Positions 42,183 to 51,828 of a stretch of 64,000 nt of DNA are shown here, one piece after another. The translations under genes and the position numbers were made by a program. Numbering within the stretch: the first letter of the stretch is position 1; each line of letters opens with the position of its first letter. Below the pieces are notes generated by a model. The model ran no database searches. It was not told the DNA's origin and saw only the letters and a list, made by a program, of their open reading frames with translations. This stretch comes from Gemmatimonadaceae bacterium (GTDB taxonomy: Bacteria; Gemmatimonadota; Gemmatimonadetes; Gemmatimonadales; Gemmatimonadaceae): positions 389,235 to 453,234 of the forward strand of contig WYBP01000008.1 of assembly GCA_011525845.1 (NCBI GenBank), read 5' to 3'.

Positions 42183-44197
42183 GCGCGCGCGTCGCCGCGG
42201 GCGTGGCGATCGCGCTCGCCGTCGCGGGTGCATCGGCCACCGCGCAGGACGGGGTCACCTTCCGCGCGACGATCGCCCCCGACACGGTCTACGTCGGCCA
42301 GCAGGCGAACTACACGCTCACGGTCCGCATCCCCGCCGACGTGCGGCAGCGGCTGCGCCGGAATCCCGAGTTCGTGCCGCCGGAGGCCCGGGCGATGCTC
42401 GCCTACGACCTGCCCCCGACGAAGGTGGATCCGACGGCGGACGGGCCGGAGGAGCATGTCTTCCGCCGCGCGCTCTTCCCGCTCACGCCCGGGCGCTACA
42501 ACATCCCGGCCTCGCGGCTCACCTACGCGCTCCCGCAGAGCCCGAGCTTCTTCAGCCGCGAGGAGGAGCGCACGCTCCGCTCCGAGCCGCTGGCGTTCGT
42601 CGCGATCGACCCGCCGCTGCGCGGGCGGCCGGCGGGGTGGAGCGGGGCGGTGGGGCGCTGGTCCGCCGCGGTGCGCGTGGACGGCACGGCCGCACGCGTG
42701 GGCGACCCCTTCGTGCTGACCCTGCGGGTCTCGGGCACCGGGAACGCGACGCTCCTGCCGCGGCCCGTGCTCTCGGTCGCGTGGGCGGACATCGTCCCGG
42801 AGGACGAGCGCGTCGTGCTGGACTCGACTCCCACCACGCTCGGCGGCGCGAAGGAGTTCTCCTGGCTCGTGACACCGCGCGAGGCCGGCCCCCGCGTGGT
42901 GCCGGTGATCGACTACGTGTACTTCGACCCGGGCTCGCGTGGCTACGAGGTCGCGCGCTCCTCGCCGGTCTCGCTGCGGATCGCCGCCGGGGACCTCGTG
43001 CAGGTGCCCAGCGCGCTCCCGGCCTCGCCTGCGGATACGGTGCTGCCGATCCGGCCCGGCCTCGCCGGTCCTCGCCCGATCGCGCTGCCGCTGCCCTGGC
43101 TCTGGATGTGGGGCGCGCTGCTCGCCCCGCTGCCCTGGGCATTCATCGCCTGGCGGAGCCGCCGGCCCCGCGTGCGGCGCGTGCGCACGCCACTCGAACG
43201 ACTCTCCGACGCGCCGACCGCCGATGCGAGCACCGTACGCGCGCTCTTCGAGGAGGAGTTGCGCGGGCGCACCGGGGTGCGCCTCGAGCGCGCGACGTCG
43301 CAGGGCGCGCTGGTGGCCGCGCTGCGCCGCGAGGGCGTGACGGCCGAGGCGGCCGCCGCCGCCGAACAGCTGCGTGACTCGCTCGATGCAGCGGCGTACG
43401 CCGGCCGGTCGGCGCGCCCGGACCTGCGCGAGCGGTCGCTGGCGCTCCTCAAGCGCATCGGGTCGGAGGCGCGGCGCGGCGCACCGGCGCTCCTCCTCGC
43501 AGGGGCGCTGGCGTTGTCCGGGGCCCCGGAGGTGCTTGCGCAGTCCGGCGAGCCGGCGCTCCTCGCCTTCACCGAGGGGCACACCGCCTACGTCGGCCGC
43601 GACTTCGTGCGCGCGCGCGACGCGTTCCTGCGTGCGGCGCGCGCGGCGCCACGCGATCCGGCCGCCTGGACCAACTTCGGCACGGCCGCCTGGCAGGCGG
43701 CGGACACGGCCAGCGCGGTGCTCGGGTGGCAGCGCGCGCTGCGCCTCGATCCGCTCGCGCGCGACCTCCGGCCACTCCTCCAGCGCGTGCGCGCCCCGCA
43801 GTCGCGCGGCGCGGCGCAGGTCTGGGCCGTGCCGATCCTCCCGGTGGCGGCGCTCGCCTTCCTGCTCTGGTGCGGCGCCTGGGGGCTGCTCGCGTGGCAG
43901 GCACGGCGCGGGACCCTGCGCGCACGCGCGTTCCTCCTCGTGGTGCCCGGCCTCGCCTGCGCGCTCCTGGCGTACGGACTGGAGACGCGGCTCCGGGCGC
44001 AGTCGCTCGTGGTCATCGCGGGTGCCGAGCCGTTGCGCAACCTGCCCGCGCTCGGCGCCGACCCCGGTGCGATGCCGCTGGTCGGCGAGATCGCGCGCGT
44101 GCGCGAGCGTCGCGGTGTCTGGCTCCGGCTCGAGCTCGAGGCGGGGCGCAGCGGGTGGTATCCCGCCGAGCGCGCCTACGCCCTCGCCCGCGATTGA
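42179..44197 (+). CDS. Fused BatD-BatE protein
   Basis: 672 residues. Signal peptide at the start (AAGVAIALAVAGASATAQD), then BatD beta-sandwich domains: FRATIAPDTVYVGQQANYTL, VRVDGTAARVGDPFVLTLRVSGTGNA and EFSWLVTPREAGPRVVPVI. A transmembrane helix (LWMWGALLAPLPWAFIAW) follows at about 310, then a cytosolic-like region. Around 440-500 a second hydrophobic segment and TPR-like helices (FVRARDAFLRAARAAPRDPA) appear, and the last 100 residues hold two helices plus an SH3-like ending (RGVWLRLELEAGRSGWYPAE) as in BatE. GTG 42179 overlaps batB-batC. Confidence 0.82.
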   Translation: MSARVAAGVAIALAVAGASATAQDGVTFRATIAPDTVYVGQQANYTLTVRIPADVRQRLRRNPEFVPPEARAMLAYDLPPTKVDPTADGPEEHVFRRALFPLTPGRYNIPASRLTYALPQSPSFFSREEERTLRSEPLAFVAIDPPLRGRPAGWSGAVGRWSAAVRVDGTAARVGDPFVLTLRVSGTGNATLLPRPVLSVAWADIVPEDERVVLDSTPTTLGGAKEFSWLVTPREAGPRVVPVIDYVYFDPGSRGYEVARSSPVSLRIAAGDLVQVPSALPASPADTVLPIRPGLAGPRPIALPLPWLWMWGALLAPLPWAFIAWRSRRPRVRRVRTPLERLSDAPTADASTVRALFEEELRGRTGVRLERATSQGALVAALRREGVTAEAAAAAEQLRDSLDAAAYAGRSARPDLRERSLALLKRIGSEARRGAPALLLAGALALSGAPEVLAQSGEPALLAFTEGHTAYVGRDFVRARDAFLRAARAAPRDPAAWTNFGTAAWQAADTASAVLGWQRALRLDPLARDLRPLLQRVRAPQSRGAAQVWAVPILPVAALAFLLWCGAWGLLAWQARRGTLRARAFLLVVPGLACALLAYGLETRLRAQSLVVIAGAEPLRNLPALGADPGAMPLVGEIARVRERRGVWLRLELEAGRSGWYPAERAYALARD

Positions 44198-44228
44198 TTC
44201 CGCGCGGACGGCGCGGGAGATTGCGCTG

Positions 44229-46028
44229 ATGCCCGCCGCTCCCTCCACCACCGACGCGCGCCGGATCGCCGTGCTGGCGCCGGACGTCGCCGACCGCATC
44301 GCGGCCGGCGAGGTGGTGGAGCGTCCCGCCTCCGTCGTGAAGGAGCTCGTCGAGAACGCGCTCGACGCGGGGGCCACCGTCATCGAGGTGGAGGTGCGCG
44401 AGGGTGGCCGCGCGCTGATCCGCGTGAGCGACGACGGCCACGGGATGGACCGGACGAACGCGGAGCTCGCAGTGGCGCGTCACGCGACGAGCAAGATCCG
44501 CGACGCCGAGGACCTCGTCGGCGTCAGGAGCTTCGGATTCCGTGGCGAGGCGCTGCCGGCGATCGGGTCGGTGTCGCACCTGACGATCGAGAGCGCGACG
44601 GCGGATGGTGCCGGAGTGGCCCTGGAGGTCTCGGGGGGCACGTCGCGCGGCGCGCGCGAGCACGCGCGGAGCCGGGGCACGACCGTCACGGTGGCCTCGC
44701 TCTTCTTCAATACGCCCGCGCGGCAGAAGTTCCTGCGGGGCGCCCGGAGCGAGTGGCGGGCCATCTCGGAGATGCTGACCACGCTCGCCCTCGTGCGGCG
44801 CGACGTGCGGTTCGCGGTGACGCACGACGGCAAGGAACAGATGCGACTCCCCGTCGCGGACGACTTGCGGACCCGGGTGGTGGCGCTCTGGGGGGCGGAC
44901 ACGGGGGAGCGCCTGGTCGCCGTGGACGATGTGCAGGGGCCGATCCGCGTCTCCGGGTTGGTGGAGCGTCCCTCGGACGTGGGGAGCGCGGGACGTCGCA
45001 TCTTCGTCACCGTGAATGGTCGCGCCGTGCGCGACACGGGGGTGGTGCGCGCGGCGGAGGCGGCGTATCGCTCGACGATCCCGTCCGGGGTGCGGCCGAC
45101 GCTCCTGCTCGAGGTGGAGCTGCCCGGCGGCGAGGTGGACGTGAACGTGCATCCGGCGAAGGCCGAGGTGCGGTTCCGCGACCGCTGGACGGTGGAACGC
45201 GCGGTGGAGCGCGCGGTGCGGCGGGCGCTCGGCACGGAGGATGCCGCGGCGAGCGTGGGATACGTGCGGAGCTTCGTGCCCGACGATCCGGCGGCCGTGC
45301 GCCCGCTGGGGGTGGCACTCGGCGTCGAGACGCTGCGGCAGGGGGTGGCCGGCGCACCCGCGCCGCTCTTCGACGCGGTGCCGGCGCCTTCGCCCGCCTC
45401 CCCAGCGGAGGCCGACGCGTCCGTGCCGGACGCGGGTGCGCCGGCCGACGAGCAGATCCTCGTCCCGCCCCTCACGCAGTTCCACCGCACCTACATCACC
45501 TTCGAGCGCCCCGATGCGCTGGTGATGATCGACCAGCACGCGGCGCATGAGCGGGTGCTCTACGAGCGCTTCATGGAGGCGCTGCAGGGTGGGCGCGCCC
45601 CGTCACAGCGACTCCTCTTCCCGCTGACGCTCCACCTGACGCCAGCCGAGTCGGAGGCGTTCGAGTCCAACCGCGATGTCTTCGCGGCCCTCGGGTACGA
45701 GGCGGAGGCGTTCGGGGGGCAGAGCGTGCTGGTGCACGCCGTCCCGGCGCCGCACCCGCGTTTCGACGCGGAGCGCTGCCTGCGCGACTCGCTCGCGGCA
45801 CTCACCGGGGACCGCGCGCCGGGGTCCCACGGTCGGCACGAGCGACTCGCGGCGACCGTCGCGTGCAAGGCGGCCATCAAGGGGGGCGACCTCCTCGCCC
45901 CCGAGGAGATGCGGGCGCTCTACGTGGCGCTCGCCCGCACGACGCTGCCCGCGCACGATGTGCACGGCCGCGCGACCATCCTCCAGCTGAGCTGGGATGA
46001 GCTCGACCGCCGGTTCGGGCGTCGCTGA
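44229..46028 (+). CDS. mutL: DNA mismatch repair protein MutL
   Basis: GHKL ATPase of 599 residues. ATP-binding motifs: VVERPASVVKELVENALDAG, DDGHGMD, RSFGFRGEALPAIGSVSHL and RGTTVTVASLFFNTPARQKFL. The C-terminal domain has the endonuclease motif DQHAAHERVLYE and ACKAAIKGGDLL, so it is a nicking-type MutL as found in bacteria without MutH. ATG 44229 fits the family start (RIAVLAPDVADRIAAGEV). It overlaps miaA by 32 bases, a known neighbour pair. Confidence 0.96.
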   Translation: MPAAPSTTDARRIAVLAPDVADRIAAGEVVERPASVVKELVENALDAGATVIEVEVREGGRALIRVSDDGHGMDRTNAELAVARHATSKIRDAEDLVGVRSFGFRGEALPAIGSVSHLTIESATADGAGVALEVSGGTSRGAREHARSRGTTVTVASLFFNTPARQKFLRGARSEWRAISEMLTTLALVRRDVRFAVTHDGKEQMRLPVADDLRTRVVALWGADTGERLVAVDDVQGPIRVSGLVERPSDVGSAGRRIFVTVNGRAVRDTGVVRAAEAAYRSTIPSGVRPTLLLEVELPGGEVDVNVHPAKAEVRFRDRWTVERAVERAVRRALGTEDAAASVGYVRSFVPDDPAAVRPLGVALGVETLRQGVAGAPAPLFDAVPAPSPASPAEADASVPDAGAPADEQILVPPLTQFHRTYITFERPDALVMIDQHAAHERVLYERFMEALQGGRAPSQRLLFPLTLHLTPAESEAFESNRDVFAALGYEAEAFGGQSVLVHAVPAPHPRFDAERCLRDSLAALTGDRAPGSHGRHERLAATVACKAAIKGGDLLAPEEMRALYVALARTTLPAHDVHGRATILQLSWDELDRRFGRR

Positions 46029-46941
46029 CCCGCCGCTCCGCATCATCGCGGGTCCCACGGGGGCGGGGAAGTCGGCGCTGGCGCTGGCGGCGGCCGCCGC
46101 CCGCGGCGCGCTGATCGTCAGCGCGGACTCGCGCCAGATCTACCGAGGATTCGACGTGGGCACGGCGAAGCCGACCGCGGCCGAGCGTGCGGCCGTCGCG
46201 CATGCGGGGGTGGACGTCGCGGATCCGGGGGAGCGCTGGAGCGCCGCACGCTTCGCGGAGGAGGCGCGCGCGTGGATCCGGGCCGCCGCCGCGCGGCGGC
46301 AACCCGTCCTGGTCGTCGGCGGCACGGGGCTCTGGCTGCAGGCGCTCGTGCGACCGCTCGCGGACGAGCCCCCGATGGACGCCGAGGCGCGTCGCGCGCT
46401 GCAGGCCGAGCTGGCCCTGGTGCCGACCGAGGCGCTGCGCACCGAGGTCGAGCGCGTGGACCCCGCACGTGCGGGACTCGGGCGGACCCAGCTCCTGCGC
46501 GCGATCGAGGTCGCACGCCTGACCGGCACGCGGATCAGCGACTGGCACGCAGCGGGGGCCGAGAAGCCGCGCCACGCGGCGCGCTGGATCGTCGTCGATC
46601 CGGGCGCCGCGCTGCACGACCGACTCGCCGCGCGCGTATACGCGATGTTCGCCGCGGGCTGGGAGGAGGAGGTGCGCGGGCTCATGGCCCGCGTCCCGGC
46701 CGACGCCCCCGCATGGAACGCTTGCGGGTACCAGGAGGTTCGTGCGCTGGTGGAGGGGCGCGCGACGCGGGAGGAGACGGCCGAGGCGGTGCTCATCCGC
46801 ACGCGGCAGTATGCCAAACGCCAGCGCACCTGGTTCCGTAATCAACTCGTCGACGAGCCGCGGCTGTTGCGGCTGGATCCCGCCGACCCGCGCTCGAGCG
46901 CGGCGGCCGTCGACTGGCTCTTCGAGGGAGTGGACGCGTGA
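45997..46941 (+). CDS. miaA: tRNA dimethylallyltransferase
   Basis: Adds a dimethylallyl group to A37 of tRNAs reading UNN codons. 314 residues with Walker-type GPTGAGKSALAL, SADSRQIYRGFDVGTAKPT, GGTGLWLQAL and AEAVLIRTRQYAKRQRTWFRNQ. ATG 45997 lies within the mutL end; it gives a ten-residue extension before the family start but is the only good candidate. Confidence 0.95.
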   Translation: MSSTAGSGVADPPLRIIAGPTGAGKSALALAAAAARGALIVSADSRQIYRGFDVGTAKPTAAERAAVAHAGVDVADPGERWSAARFAEEARAWIRAAAARRQPVLVVGGTGLWLQALVRPLADEPPMDAEARRALQAELALVPTEALRTEVERVDPARAGLGRTQLLRAIEVARLTGTRISDWHAAGAEKPRHAARWIVVDPGAALHDRLAARVYAMFAAGWEEEVRGLMARVPADAPAWNACGYQEVRALVEGRATREETAEAVLIRTRQYAKRQRTWFRNQLVDEPRLLRLDPADPRSSAAAVDWLFEGVDA

Positions 46942-48071
46942 AGCTCGGCATCACCTGTTATCCGACGTATGGCGGGTCCGGCGCGGTCGCCACCGAGCTC
47001 GGGATCGCGCTCGCCGCGCGCGGCCACGAGGTGCACTTCATCACGTACGAGCACCCGTTCCGCCTGCCGCACTTCCTGCCGCGGGTGCACTTCCACGAGG
47101 TGGACATCGGGCGGTACCCGCTCTTCGAGTATCCCCCCTACGACCTGGCGCTCGCGGTGCGGATGCACGACGTGGTGCTCTCGCAGGGGCTCGACCTCCT
47201 GCACGTGCACTACGCGATCCCGCACGCGACGAGCGCCTGGATCGCCAAGGAGATGCTGAAGGAACAGGGGCGGAACCTCCCCGTGGTCACGACGCTCCAC
47301 GGCACCGACATCACGATCGTCGGGCAGGACTCGTCGTACCACGCGATCACGCGCTTCTCCATCGAGCGCTCCGACCGCATCACCTCCGTCTCGCAGTGGC
47401 TCAAGGAGGAGACGGTGCGCGCCTTCGGGTGCGGCAACTGCCGGGTGGACGTGATCCCGAACTTCGTGGACCCGACGGAGTTCCACCGGGCGAAGCACAC
47501 GAACGGGCTGCGGGCCGAGCTCGGGGGCGGGAAGAGGATCCTGATGCACATCTCGAACATGCGGCCGGTGAAGCGGCTGGGGGATGTGGTCCGGATCTTC
47601 GCGCAGGTCCGGGAGCAGGTGCCGAGCGTGCTCGTGCTCGTGGGGGACGGCCCGGACCGCCGTGAGGCGGAGGAGACGGCGCGTGAGCTCGGCGTGCTGG
47701 GTGATGTGCGCTGCCTGGGGAAGATCGACGAGGTCGCACCCCTCCTCGCCGCCGCGGACCTGTATCTCCTCCCCTCCGAGAGCGAGAGCTTCGGGCTCAG
47801 CGCGCTCGAGGCGCTCGCGAGCGGCGTGCCGGTGGTCGCCTCCGCGGTGGGCGGCCTGCCCGAGGTCGTGCAGGATGGCGTGACGGGGGCGCTGCGTCCG
47901 GTCGGGGACGTCGCCGGGATGGCGGCCGCCGCGGTCGCACTCCTCGAGCCCGCCCGATGGAGCGCGGCGAGCGCGGCGGCGGCGGCGGACGCCCGGTCGC
48001 GCTTCGCCACCGCGGACGTGGTGGGGCGCTACGAGGCACTCTACGCCGAGGCGCTGCAGCAGGTGCGGTGA
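46938..48071 (+). CDS. bshA: N-acetyl-glucosaminyl-malate synthase (bacillithiol step 1)
   Basis: GT4 glycosyltransferase of 377 residues joining GlcNAc from UDP-GlcNAc to L-malate. Its N-terminus MKLGITCYPTYGGSGAVATE and TLHGTDITIVGQDSSYHAIT are specific to BshA rather than other GT4 enzymes, and LPSESESFGLSALEALASGVP is the donor motif. GTG 46938 overlaps miaA. No bshB or bshC is in the window. It indicates bacillithiol as the low-molecular-weight thiol of this organism. Confidence 0.9.
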   Translation: MKLGITCYPTYGGSGAVATELGIALAARGHEVHFITYEHPFRLPHFLPRVHFHEVDIGRYPLFEYPPYDLALAVRMHDVVLSQGLDLLHVHYAIPHATSAWIAKEMLKEQGRNLPVVTTLHGTDITIVGQDSSYHAITRFSIERSDRITSVSQWLKEETVRAFGCGNCRVDVIPNFVDPTEFHRAKHTNGLRAELGGGKRILMHISNMRPVKRLGDVVRIFAQVREQVPSVLVLVGDGPDRREAEETARELGVLGDVRCLGKIDEVAPLLAAADLYLLPSESESFGLSALEALASGVPVVASAVGGLPEVVQDGVTGALRPVGDVAGMAAAAVALLEPARWSAASAAAAADARSRFATADVVGRYEALYAEALQQVR

Positions 48072-48090
48072 GGCGCGTTAGCTTTCGCCG

Positions 48091-48909
48091 ATGCAAGAGC
48101 TGACCATCTTCCAGGCGATCGTCCTGGGCGCGCTGCAGGGACTCACGGAGTTCCTCCCGGTCTCGAGCTCTGCCCATCTCTCGCTCACGCCCTGGGTCTT
48201 CGGCTGGACGCCCGCCGGGCTCGGTTTCGACCTGGCGCTGCATGTCGGCACGCTGCTCGCCGTCCTCGTGTACTTCCGCGCGGAGTGGAAGGCGCTCTTC
48301 CTCGGCGGGCTCTCGCTCATCCGCCACGGGCGCGCAGTCGACGACGCGGCACGGCGCGCGGGGTTCATCATCGTCGCCACCATCCCCGCCGGGATCGCGG
48401 GCGCGCTGCTGAGCGACCTGGCCGAGACCGTGTTCCGTGCGCCGATCGTCACGGCGTGTGCGCTGATCGTGATGGGGGCGCTGCTCTGGCTGGTGGACGC
48501 GCGGGCGGCCCGCGTGCGGACGCTGGAGACGATGGGGTGGCGCGACGCTTTGCTCGTGGGGTTCGCGCAGGTCCTCGCCCTCGTCCCGGGCGTCTCGCGC
48601 TCCGGCTCGACGATGACCGCCGGGCGCGCCCTCGGGTTCGACCGGTCCGCGGCCGCGGTCTTCTCCTTCCTGATGTCGATGCCGATCATCCTCGCGGCGG
48701 CGCTCGTGAAGGTGCCGGACGCGATCGCCGAGGTGGGGGTGAGCGCGCCGCTCGTCGCCGGCGTCCTCACGGCGGCGGTCTCGGGATGGCTGGCGATCGC
48801 CGTGCTGCTGCGCTTCATCTCGCGCACCGGCTACGGCGTCTTCGCGGTCTACCGCTTCGCGCTCGGGGGCGTGATCCTGGTGCTCATCTACACGCGGGGC
48901 GGGTGGTGA
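48091..48909 (+). CDS. uppP: Undecaprenyl-diphosphatase
   Basis: BacA/UppP-type membrane phosphatase of 272 residues that recycles the C55 lipid carrier. GALQGLTEFLPVSSSAHL and LALVPGVSRSGSTMTAG are the two catalytic signatures, and about eight helices are visible. TAGCTT at 48079-48084, just before the ATG, resembles other -10 elements here, but no clear -35 is present. The stop overlaps the next gene. Confidence 0.95.
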   Translation: MQELTIFQAIVLGALQGLTEFLPVSSSAHLSLTPWVFGWTPAGLGFDLALHVGTLLAVLVYFRAEWKALFLGGLSLIRHGRAVDDAARRAGFIIVATIPAGIAGALLSDLAETVFRAPIVTACALIVMGALLWLVDARAARVRTLETMGWRDALLVGFAQVLALVPGVSRSGSTMTAGRALGFDRSAAAVFSFLMSMPIILAAALVKVPDAIAEVGVSAPLVAGVLTAAVSGWLAIAVLLRFISRTGYGVFAVYRFALGGVILVLIYTRGGW

Positions 48910-49643
48910 GCTGGTTCGGCCACGCGCCGGAGGCGCTCGCGCGGGTGCTCGGCGTTCCGCGGGTGGTGGCGGAGCGACGCGTGGCCTCGACGATGGACCT
49001 CGCGCACGCGCTCGGCGCCGAGGGCGCTCCCGCGGGGACGCTGGTGATCGCCGAGGAGCAGACCGCGGGACGCGGACGGGGCGGGCGCCACTGGACGTCG
49101 CGTCCGCGCGCCGGGATCTGGCTCACCGCGATCGAGCGACCGCGGGGCTCCGCCGGGCTCGACGTCCTCTCGCTGCGCGTCGGCCTGCACCTCGCCCCCG
49201 TGCTCGAGCGCTGGACGGTGGGCCCGGTGCGGCTCAAGTGGCCGAACGACCTCTTCGTCGGGCACCGGAAGCTGGCGGGCGTGCTGATCGAGTCGCGCTG
49301 GCGCGGCGCGCATCCCGACTGGGTGGCGATCGGACTGGGCATCAACCTGGCTCCCCCGGTGGAGGCGGTCGAGGCGATCGGACTTCAGGACGCCGATCCC
49401 GAGCAGGTGCTCGCCGAGTGCGTGCCGGCCATCCGCGCGGCGGCGTTCGCGACGGGCCCGCTGCGCGAGGACGAGCTGGCCGCCTTCGCGCGGCGCGACC
49501 TCGCGGTGGGGCACCGCGTACGGGAGCCGGCCCCCGGCACCGTGCGGGGCATCTCGGCCGAGGGGGCGCTGCTGCTCGAGACGCCCGCGGGCGTCGTGCC
49601 CCACCGGACCGGCTCGCTCGTATTCTCCGCCACGCCCACCTGA
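48906..49643 (+). CDS. birA: Biotin-[acetyl-CoA carboxylase] ligase
   Basis: 245-residue ligase that biotinylates the carboxyl-carrier protein through biotinyl-AMP. EEQTAGRGRGGRHWTSRPRA is the adenylate loop and VRLKWPNDLFVGHRKLAGVL the biotin-binding motif; the small C-terminal SH3-like domain is present (GHRVREPAPGTVRGISAEGA). There is no N-terminal helix-turn-helix, so it is a ligase without repressor function. GTG 48906 overlaps uppP. Confidence 0.94.
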   Translation: MSWFGHAPEALARVLGVPRVVAERRVASTMDLAHALGAEGAPAGTLVIAEEQTAGRGRGGRHWTSRPRAGIWLTAIERPRGSAGLDVLSLRVGLHLAPVLERWTVGPVRLKWPNDLFVGHRKLAGVLIESRWRGAHPDWVAIGLGINLAPPVEAVEAIGLQDADPEQVLAECVPAIRAAAFATGPLREDELAAFARRDLAVGHRVREPAPGTVRGISAEGALLLETPAGVVPHRTGSLVFSATPT

Positions 49644-49665
49644 CCCGCCTTCGAGGACCCTCCCC

Positions 49666-50457
49666 ATGCTGCTCGTCGTGGACGTCGGAAACTCCGAGAC
49701 CACCCTCGGCCTCTGTGATGGCGAGCGGGTGGTCGAGCACTGGCGCGTCACGACCGACGCGGCCCGGACGCCGGATGAGGTGTTCCTCCTCCTGCGGAGC
49801 CTGATCCTCGCGGCGGACCTCGTGCCGGCGGCCGTCACCGGGGCCGCGATCGGATCGGTGGTCCCGTCGGTGACCGGAGCGCTGGCGGAGGCGGCGGCGC
49901 GCCTGTCCGGCCGGGAGGCCGTGATCGTCGACGCCCGCTCACCGCTCGGCATCACGCTGGCCGTGGACGAGCCGATGACCGTCGGGGCGGACCGCATCAT
50001 CAACACGCTCGCCGCCAGCCGGATGCACGGCGTGGACTGCATCGTCGTGGACCTCGGCACCGCGACGACCTACGACTGCATCACCGCCGACGGCGTCTTC
50101 CTCGGCGGCGTGATCCAGCCCGGCGTCCGCACCTCGGCCGAGACGCTCTTCCGCCGGACATCCAAGCTGCCGGCGACCGAGCTCGTGGCCCCGGCGAAGG
50201 TGATCGGGACGCGCACCGAGGAGTGCATCCGCGCGGGCGTGGTGTTCGGCGCCGCGGAGAGCGTGGACGGGATCGTGCGGCGGATCAAGCGCGAGTGGCC
50301 GCGCGCGGCCGTCCCGCGCGTGATCGCGACCGGCGGACTCGCCGAGGTGATCAAGCCCCACACGTCGGAGATCGAGCGCGTGGAGCCGGACCTGACGCTG
50401 CACGGCCTCCGCCTCGCGCACCAGCTGCTCACGGCCGGCGCGGCGTCCCGTGCGTGA
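49666..50457 (+). CDS. coaX: Type III pantothenate kinase
   Basis: 263-residue ASKHA-fold kinase starting CoA synthesis. VVDVGNSETTLGL is the phosphate-1 motif, MTVGADRIINTLAA and CIVVDLGTATTYDCI hold the catalytic Asp and phosphate-2, and GGVIQPGVRTSAETLF is typical. Adjacent to birA, the classic pairing for coaX. Its last 29 bases overlap the convergent ankyrin gene. Confidence 0.95.
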   Translation: MLLVVDVGNSETTLGLCDGERVVEHWRVTTDAARTPDEVFLLLRSLILAADLVPAAVTGAAIGSVVPSVTGALAEAAARLSGREAVIVDARSPLGITLAVDEPMTVGADRIINTLAASRMHGVDCIVVDLGTATTYDCITADGVFLGGVIQPGVRTSAETLFRRTSKLPATELVAPAKVIGTRTEECIRAGVVFGAAESVDGIVRRIKREWPRAAVPRVIATGGLAEVIKPHTSEIERVEPDLTLHGLRLAHQLLTAGAASRA

Positions 50458-51784
50458 GGAGGAGCGCGTCGATCGCGTCGTAGCCTGAAGGGACGGGCAC
50501 GCCGGCGACCGACGCCCCCGCCGCGAGCAGCCGTGCGACCGAGTCGGGGCGACGGCGGTCGGCCCAGTGGGAGTCCACGCAGGCGCGCACGGCGAGGGCG
50601 AGGGGCGTGCTGCCGTCCGCCGCGCGTGCGTTCGCATCCGCGCCGCGGTCGAGCAGGAGCGCGACCGTCTCGTGCCGCGCGCGCCAGGCGGCCACGTGCA
50701 GCGCCGTGCTCCCGGGCACGATCGTGAAGTAGCCGCGCACGGGGTCGAGCGGGTGGTCCACGGGGATGCCGAGGTCGAGGAGCAGGGCGATCCCCTCGTG
50801 GTTCCCGACGCCGGCGAAGCGGGCGAGGAGCGTTCCGGCGCGCGCGCGCAGGGCCGCGGACGCCGTCGCATCGTCGCGCGCGATGCGCGTGGCCGCCCTG
50901 CCGTCGGCGCGGGCGCACGCGGCGATGAGGGCGTCGGTGCCCGAGAGCTCCTCGGTGAAGCCACGCGCCTCGAACGCCCGCAACAGGTCACCCCGTCCGT
51001 GGCGCGCGGCGGCCGCGAAGGCGGAGCCGTGGAGGTCGGCCTCGCGCGGGTCCGCGCCGTGGTCGAGCAGGGCCTCCACCAGCGGGAGCGCGTTGTCGCG
51101 GCTGATGGCGTGCAGGAGGATGTTGCGCGCCCAGCGCGAGGCGCGCCGCGGGTCGGCGCCGTGGGCCAGCAGGTAGCGCACCCCCGCGAGGTCGTGCCAG
51201 TCGGACTTGCGCAGGAGGAGCGTGGTGAGGCTGTCGGCCGTGAGCCGCCCGGATCCCACGAGGGCTTCGAGGGCCGCGTTGTCGTACGACTCCGGCGCGT
51301 GGTAGGGGACCTCGTCGTCGTTCGGGTCGGCGCCGCGCGCAAGGAGGAGGCGCGTGAGCGGCGCGTGGTGCGCGACGCCGCACGCGCCGTAGAGCGCCGA
51401 CTCGAACATGGGTGCGGGCTCGTGCCCCGGTTCGAAGAACCCCGTGTTCGCGTCCGCGCCCGCGTCGAGCAGGAGGGTCGCCGCGCGGACGAAGTCCTCG
51501 TCGCGCGTGCGGTCGAGCTTCAGGTAGTTCGAGAAGCAGAGGTAGGTGAGCGGGTCCCAGCCGTGCGGGCCCCCGACGCGCGTGGCGTCGGAGGGCGTCG
51601 CCTCCAGGAAGCGCGCGATCGCGTCGGCGTCGCCGAGCACCGCGGCCGCGTGGATCCCCATGTCCGCCGGCGCCGCGAGGGACGCGCGCAGTTGCTCGGC
51701 CCGGGTGATCGTGCCATCGGCGTGAAGGCCCGTGCGCGGGACCGTGGCGGCCACGAGGAAGGCGTCGAGCGGGGACGGAGTCAC
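50429..51784 (-). CDS. Ankyrin-repeat protein, unknown function
   Basis: 451 residues composed of at least eight ankyrin-like repeats from about residue 40 to the end; clear units include ATLLLDAGADANTGF, LTRLLLARGADPNDDEV, LVEALLDHGADPREADLHG and TVALLLDRGADANARAADG. Other units are degenerate. I see no signal peptide, transmembrane helix or enzymatic domain, so it is probably a cytoplasmic binding scaffold. GTG 51784 is preferred to a longer frame on grounds of composition; a promoter (TTGTCG-17-TACACT) lies 45 bases upstream. It diverges from the ether-lipid cluster and converges on coaX. Whether it relates to either is unknown. Confidence 0.78.
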   Translation of the reverse strand: MTPSPLDAFLVAATVPRTGLHADGTITRAEQLRASLAAPADMGIHAAAVLGDADAIARFLEATPSDATRVGGPHGWDPLTYLCFSNYLKLDRTRDEDFVRAATLLLDAGADANTGFFEPGHEPAPMFESALYGACGVAHHAPLTRLLLARGADPNDDEVPYHAPESYDNAALEALVGSGRLTADSLTTLLLRKSDWHDLAGVRYLLAHGADPRRASRWARNILLHAISRDNALPLVEALLDHGADPREADLHGSAFAAAARHGRGDLLRAFEARGFTEELSGTDALIAACARADGRAATRIARDDATASAALRARAGTLLARFAGVGNHEGIALLLDLGIPVDHPLDPVRGYFTIVPGSTALHVAAWRARHETVALLLDRGADANARAADGSTPLALAVRACVDSHWADRRRPDSVARLLAAGASVAGVPVPSGYDAIDALLLTHGTPRRP

Positions 51785-51828
51785 GAGGGACGGAATCCGG
51801 TGGCAGCGAGGGCGGCGTAGGGGAGGAG

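Noticed and set aside
40515..44197. Frameshift errors joining batB to batC and batD to batE
   Set aside because: Each fusion keeps one continuous frame with plausible linker or membrane segments at the joints and no compensating stop nearby, so genuine fusions are more likely.
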